The notes beneath the pieces are model-generated. The model had not been told where the DNA came from and ran no database searches. It saw nothing but the letters and a program-made list of their open reading frames with translations. From contig OX123193.2 in NCBI GenBank assembly GCA_944739405.2, positions 8,378,331 through 8,442,330 on the forward strand: a stretch of 64,000 nucleotides of DNA. The letters run 5' to 3'. The translations under genes and the position numbers were made by a program. The stretch is from Euclidia mi. Its lineage: Eukaryota; Arthropoda; Insecta; Lepidoptera; Erebidae. This document shows, one piece after another, positions 59,992 through 64,000 of the stretch. Every line of letters begins with the position of its first letter. Positions within the stretch are counted from its first letter, which is position 1.

Positions 59992-61363
59992 AGAAATTCT
60001 TATAAAACCAGAAAGTACTGGCTACGGAAATACTAAGTAGAAACGCAATAAAGCGTCGTCAAAAGCAAATACTTACTCGCCTAATAGTTCGAAGTACATA
60101 CATCCAGAACATGTCTTTGCAGGAAACAGAAACAGTATTATTGTATAACCAAATTAATTTGAACTCTCTTTTTCATACAGCAAAAGGCCTTCAACATGTC
60201 ATTTTACAGTGGCCATAGTAACAGTACATAAACAGTTACAATTGCAACGCCTCCATCACAAATATAAAGCTGAACCTAAAAAATCGTCAATGCCATAGTA
60301 ATTGCGATTATAATGGGATCACCTTGAGATCTGATACGTATATTAAAAACAGCTATTCTTTGGATTCGATAGATTACTCAAAAAACTTCGGCATAGATGA
60401 GCATCGAAATTCGCATTAAATGGATTAGATTAAGTTTAAAAATAACCCCAATTCGTAGTACTTATTGCAGAAATTCATGTTCGATCAAAATTGAATAATG
60501 CTAAATAATAATGATTTTGATCTGACAACTAACTGAAAATATTAACGCTGCATACGGAATACTCATTGCAGTAAGTTAAATCCTGTTTCGGTCAATTCAC
60601 CCAATAGACTCAATTATAGATACCAATTACATTCTAATATGTATAGTTTCATGAACAGTATTTTATGTTTTGTGTTGAGGTTTTCTTACAAAATCTAATA
60701 GGATTCCGCCAGTCGTCTCGAAACTTGGAACTCGAAGACCAATGGATTTATGATGATGACCGAGAGCAATAAACTGGATTTTGCCGTGTGGGCAGCAAGC
60801 TATTACCAGACCAGCTCATGAGTAACGGGTCAGCCTATCACTTTGCCCATTATTTCTCAAACTTATAATGTTTTTCTCGTCCATCTACCGCTAAAGCTGT
60901 AGTGCGGTTTCATAAATTCACAAAAGTTGTGAATTATTTTAGAGGAAATAACACTTAAAATGAATTCGATATTTTCGTGTAACGTTAATTGTAGAATAGC
61001 AGATTAGTTTACAAAGCTGAAAAAAAGAAACACAGCATTTGTTTATAAATTAAGTTGATAAATACATTTAATTGAATGCCCAATAAATGTCGTAATATCA
61101 AATTAAGTACATCTGAATAGACACAAGAACACACATACTTATATTTCATTTGATATGGACGTATTCTTAATGGCACTGATATTAATATAATAATGGAGTA
61201 ATTCTATTAACTAATGGATGCGGAGGTGCCTCTTTAATGTTATGTTCTGAATCTCGCTATGAAATAGAAATAAAAGGTCACTTCGGAGTGTAAGAAAATA
61301 ATTATGTACTATATAAAATAATATTTTTCACATACAGACATGAATGGCAGCTGTGCCGCTTTG
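59992..61363. other. non-coding stretch
   Basis: No supported gene. A mildly GC-richer patch lies at 60,700-60,850. Confidence 0.4.
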
Positions 61364-61491
61364 TTAATTTACTACTAGGTTTTTCTGCTTCACATGAGTT
61401 GTCACAGGAGACCGTGTGGTTTTTAGTTCGGAATCCAGATCCAACCGGATATCCAGCATTCTGCCTTGTTCATCCCCAGGGACAAAGTCAT
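61364..61491 (-). CDS. possible terminal exon of a minus-strand gene
   Basis: On the minus strand an acceptor-like GTTTGTTTCGCAG ends at 61,492. The following frame is open for about 42 codons to TAA (DDFVPGDEQGRMLDIRLDLD...). Codons are mixed and GC-richer at third positions (GTC, CCT, GGG, CTG, ATC, CGG), unlike the flanks. The peptide is acidic and hydrophilic with no membrane segment. FADD just at the boundary recalls the reverse-transcriptase YxDD box, but the hydrophobic strands around it are missing. Family unknown. It could belong with the 62,325 segment, though both end in their own stop. Confidence 0.3.
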
Positions 61492-62324
61492 CTGCGAAAC
61501 AAACCTCTGTTTTATGCCGGCGGTTCATACATACTTGTTTATTATTAAAACACAAAAGTAGGTTATTGTAACCGCAAGTAGGTCATAGTCATGTGTAAAA
61601 AATAATCATACATTTAATTCATACATAATTTAATACTACGCTTTCTTCTGCCAAAATTCTTCTTGTATGTGACAAATGTATAATTATATAAAATTGACTC
61701 GTGCATGAAAGATTGAGAAATATGTGATAAAGTTTTAAAATCCAACGATGTCATGAAAGGCGACGTCACTTAACTCAAGGTTCCGCTCGCAACATAAAAC
61801 CGCTCAAATTCTGATCGATCCGCACACACCCCACAACCGTTATACTATAATTCACGTGAGAAAATCTATAGAATGGGTTCGTTAAGTCCCTTAAGGGCTC
61901 TCAGTGAGTATTGTATTGGCGTCGAGGTTCCACTGACAGCTATCGAGTGGCCACTGAACACCAAATGTTAATGAGACGTTGAGTATTACGAGTTCAATAG
62001 TGTACATTGATAGATCGCAATGAATATGCAAAAAATGAATGCCAGTTGAATATGAGACAGGTAAGACGTGAAGAGTATCATGTATGACCTGCAGGAAACC
62101 TTATTGAAATTTATATTAATATACCAATGGATATTGAAGACATAATCGCAAAGCATGTTGATGTAAAAAGTATTAAGCAAATAAATAAAATAAAGCCTGT
62201 TTTATTATGAATTCAGAGATAATAAAGTCATTATTGACCAAATTTAAACTAAGTATATTATCTAGTTGCCTAACGAAATCCGAAAAATAACATATTTGTG
62301 CTTAAATCAAAATTTTGTTAGGGA

Positions 62325-62645
62325 TTAATTTTTATAGTTATCTTTATGACATAATTTCTTAATAACTCCACAACACCCACTGCCATAATGGGTCAATCTG
62401 TTTGTAACCGAGACCTCACCGGAATGTTCATCTAAATACAAATAACATAAATTACTGTACTCACTTTTAAGATTTCTATCATTATACGTTTCAAATGGTA
62501 CTCCAATATATTCATAAATCGCATCTAAGAGCCCTGTTTTGTATGCCATAACACCTCTCAATATTTTATTCGTTGGAGTTGGAGTGTTATCTGACGCTGT
62601 TGACCCGACGACCTCGCAATCTTGCGGTACCTCCTTAGAAACGCC
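62325..62645 (-). CDS. unrecognised coding-like segment, minus strand
   Basis: The frame is open for 106 codons from 62,645 to a TAA at 62,325. Codons upstream of the first ATG (62,549) look coding too (GAG GTA CCG CAA GAT TGC GAG GTC), so this is probably the last exon, with an acceptor near TTTCTAAG at about 62,634, rather than a single-exon gene. The translation is varied: a Thr/Pro stretch (NTPTPTNK), then MAYKTGLLDAIYEYIGVPFE, then a Tyr/Asn-rich part, ending in a Cys-containing basic tail. AATAAA lies 119 bp after the stop on this strand (62,206-62,201). No family recognised. It lies less than 1 kb from the opposite-strand exon at 63,408. Confidence 0.45.
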   Translation of the reverse strand, partial: GVSKEVPQDCEVVGSTASDNTPTPTNKILRGVMAYKTGLLDAIYEYIGVPFETYNDRNLKSEYSNLCYLYLDEHSGEVSVTNRLTHYGSGCCGVIKKLCHKDNYKN

Positions 62646-63407
62646 TTACGCATGCATAATTGCGTGTTCAAGGCACATCTCTATCGAAAAACATTTGAAC
62701 ACAGGAAAATATTGGAAAACATTCCCATATACTGTGTATGGAAATGAGTCGGTCATCCATGAAAATGCATGTGTTTGTCTTTTTATTTACTGGTCCTAAA
62801 TTTATATCTCCATAGTAATTTGGAAATTATATTTGTCTATTTCAATTTCATGTGAGCTATTCGGATTGCCACTAATAAAAAAAATGAGTTCAGTTAAATG
62901 AGTGACATTACCACTCTCTATTAAAATCTGAAGAATAAGTACGTGTGAAATTACTTTAAATTCAGCTCTAAATAAAAGGAATGAAAACACTATTATTCGC
63001 CTACACTCAACCGCACTGTGATCAAAATTAAATATCAAAAAACGATGAACTTTAAACTTTCGAAACCGCCTCTCTGACGGGCACATCATGATAGCGGCGG
63101 AATACCGAGTGCATAGCTAGAAACCCGTCCATCCAATTTGATGCGATAAAAAATAAATTAAAATAACCAGAGAACGTGGCACCTGATGATATCGATAGTA
63201 GCCCCACACCCATTGTGCTCTCAGAGACGGTAGGTTCTAATTGCGGTTGCTTTGTTATACAAAATGAGGTGTTAGCTCTTCTATTAAATAATAAGTAGTT
63301 CGATGCCAGTAAAATCGATACGTTGTCTGTCAGATAAGGAATTGGTTCGGACGGTAATGGCCTTTTCGATGTACGTGTTATAAATAAATATGTTTTTATT
63401 GTTGCAG
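62646..63407. other. intron side of the 63,408 exon, with weak minus-strand frames
   Basis: Minus frames at 62,802-63,089 and 63,052-63,525 are open. The second is 157 codons but overlaps the plus-strand exon in antisense and has no ATG-plus-promoter or splice support. A long pyrimidine-rich acceptor ends the segment (TTTTTATTGTTGCAG). Confidence 0.35.
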
Positions 63408-64000
63408 ATAACTTGAAAGAAGACTGCGTATGGCCGAAAGATACAATAGGAGTCCAATTAAAGCGTCGTCGTACGCTGTTTGGACGTACCAAAATGTTTT
63501 CAACAGGAACGACAAATATAAACAAGTACGTGACTTAAATACAGACAGTGAAAAAGATAAACAAAATGTTCGTAAAAGTGCAGTCGCAAATAGCGAGGTA
63601 TCCCAAAGCACTGAAAGAGTTAGTGTTAGTGTTATAGCGCAGACAGAGACAGTAGAAGGCGAGTTATTAGAAGATGAGGAAATCAGAAGAAATGTATGGA
63701 GCGACGTGGATGACGAACTATACATAGCGAATTTAATTAAAGAGAGGACTTCAGATGAAGTGAAACGCGAAAAACGTGATACTAGTGGTTATTTAAGTGA
63801 TAGTGATATCAGTGAAAAGGTTGTGAGTAGTGTTAAGTTAGATTACGCGATGTGGGAGATAGAGCCCACTGATCTGACAGAGTGCGACTGTCTTGGCCCT
63901 CCGCCGGAGTTTCTGCTACCGCCACCGCCGCGACCGCCGTTTCTACAAGCGGAATATTACTGCGGTGACGATCCTATACCCGATTTGGAGACCTGCGACA
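63408..64000 (+). CDS. first coding exon of an unrecognised plus-strand gene (3' end beyond window)
   Basis: An acceptor TTTTTATTGTTGCAG ends at 63,407. The exon begins with a short 5' UTR containing an in-frame TAA (63,409-63,411), so translation most likely starts at ATG 63,430 (MAERYNRSPIKASSYAVWTY...), G at +4. The frame stays open for 190 codons to the window edge. The protein start is hydrophilic and rich in Ser, Lys, Asp and Glu (residues 30-135) with no signal peptide or membrane segment, suggesting a cytoplasmic or nuclear scaffold or regulator. Residues about 157-170 are proline-rich (GPPPEFLLPPPPRPPF); LPPPP fits an Ena/VASP EVH1-type ligand, and SH3 or WW binding is also possible. 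Acidic patches with Ser (SGYLSDSDIS) look like kinase CK2 sites. Base composition turns GC-rich over the proline part. I do not recognise the family. Confidence 0.8.

Noticed and set aside
63052..63525. 157-codon minus-strand frame
   Set aside because: Partly antisense to the better supported plus-strand exon, with no splice or promoter support. A frame of the remaining length is expected by chance several times in this AT-rich window.
63396..63725. Ser-rich 109-codon minus-strand frame
   Set aside because: Shadow of the plus-strand coding exon; low-complexity Ser/Leu composition.
1..64000. CRISPR arrays, bacterial operons, rRNA, LTR pairs
   Set aside because: No regularly spaced direct repeats, no dense co-directional genes and no long direct terminal repeats were seen; the window is eukaryotic.

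Overview
The window looks like intron-rich, AT-rich nuclear DNA from a moth or butterfly (Lepidoptera). The reason is the repeats. There are about nine copies of a tRNA-derived SINE whose 3' end carries a GGTGTAATATTACACC palindrome and a CCCCTTCGGGG hairpin. There are several short Helitron-like elements (TC...CTAG, inserted between A and T), and many 3' stubs of non-LTR retrotransposons ending in (TGA)n or (GATGAT)n. There are no bacterial operons, no CRISPR array and no rRNA. Most long open frames are chance or repeat-derived. All family names here are from memory of lepidopteran repeats, not from a search.

Layout. (1) 1-590: minus-strand coding sequence of an unrecognised protein, split by a frame change. 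(2) 590-10,200: intergenic DNA with Helitrons, SINEs and a perfect 28-bp-arm foldback. (3) About 10,266-10,466: a first-exon-like segment on the plus strand ending in a strong splice donor. (4) 10.5-17.4 kb: retrotransposon stubs, a full-length SINE and a 199-bp tandem duplication. (5) 17,465-18,352: a duplicated GC-rich module with the same ordered motifs in both copies (E-box, GGTCA, YY1/Pho-like, E2F-like, CTGTCAG, AATTAC). The second copy lies just upstream of a TATA-like box and a second first-exon-like segment. (6) 19-32 kb: mostly non-coding, with two weak ORF candidates, a perfect 49-bp palindrome and sparse repeats. (7) 32.5-33.6 kb: Helitrons, one carrying a nested 586-bp transposon with 4-bp target duplication. 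(8) 33.6-41.4 kb: a block without recognisable transposons, containing several short GC-richer islands that look regulatory. (9) 41.4-56.6 kb: many repeats, including two related foldback MITEs. (10) 56.6-61.3 kb: non-coding. (11) 61.3-62.7 kb: two minus-strand coding-like segments. (12) 63,408-64,000: a plus-strand coding exon, open to the window edge, preceded by a clear splice acceptor. It is the best-supported gene.

The simplest model is that the plus-strand gene at the right edge has its first coding exon at 63,408. One or both upstream segments (10.27 kb, 18.19 kb) may be non-coding first exons, so most of the window would be one 45-53 kb first intron holding its regulatory DNA. This is inference: no splice junction can be proven from sequence alone. 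I did not recognise the protein family of any coding segment.
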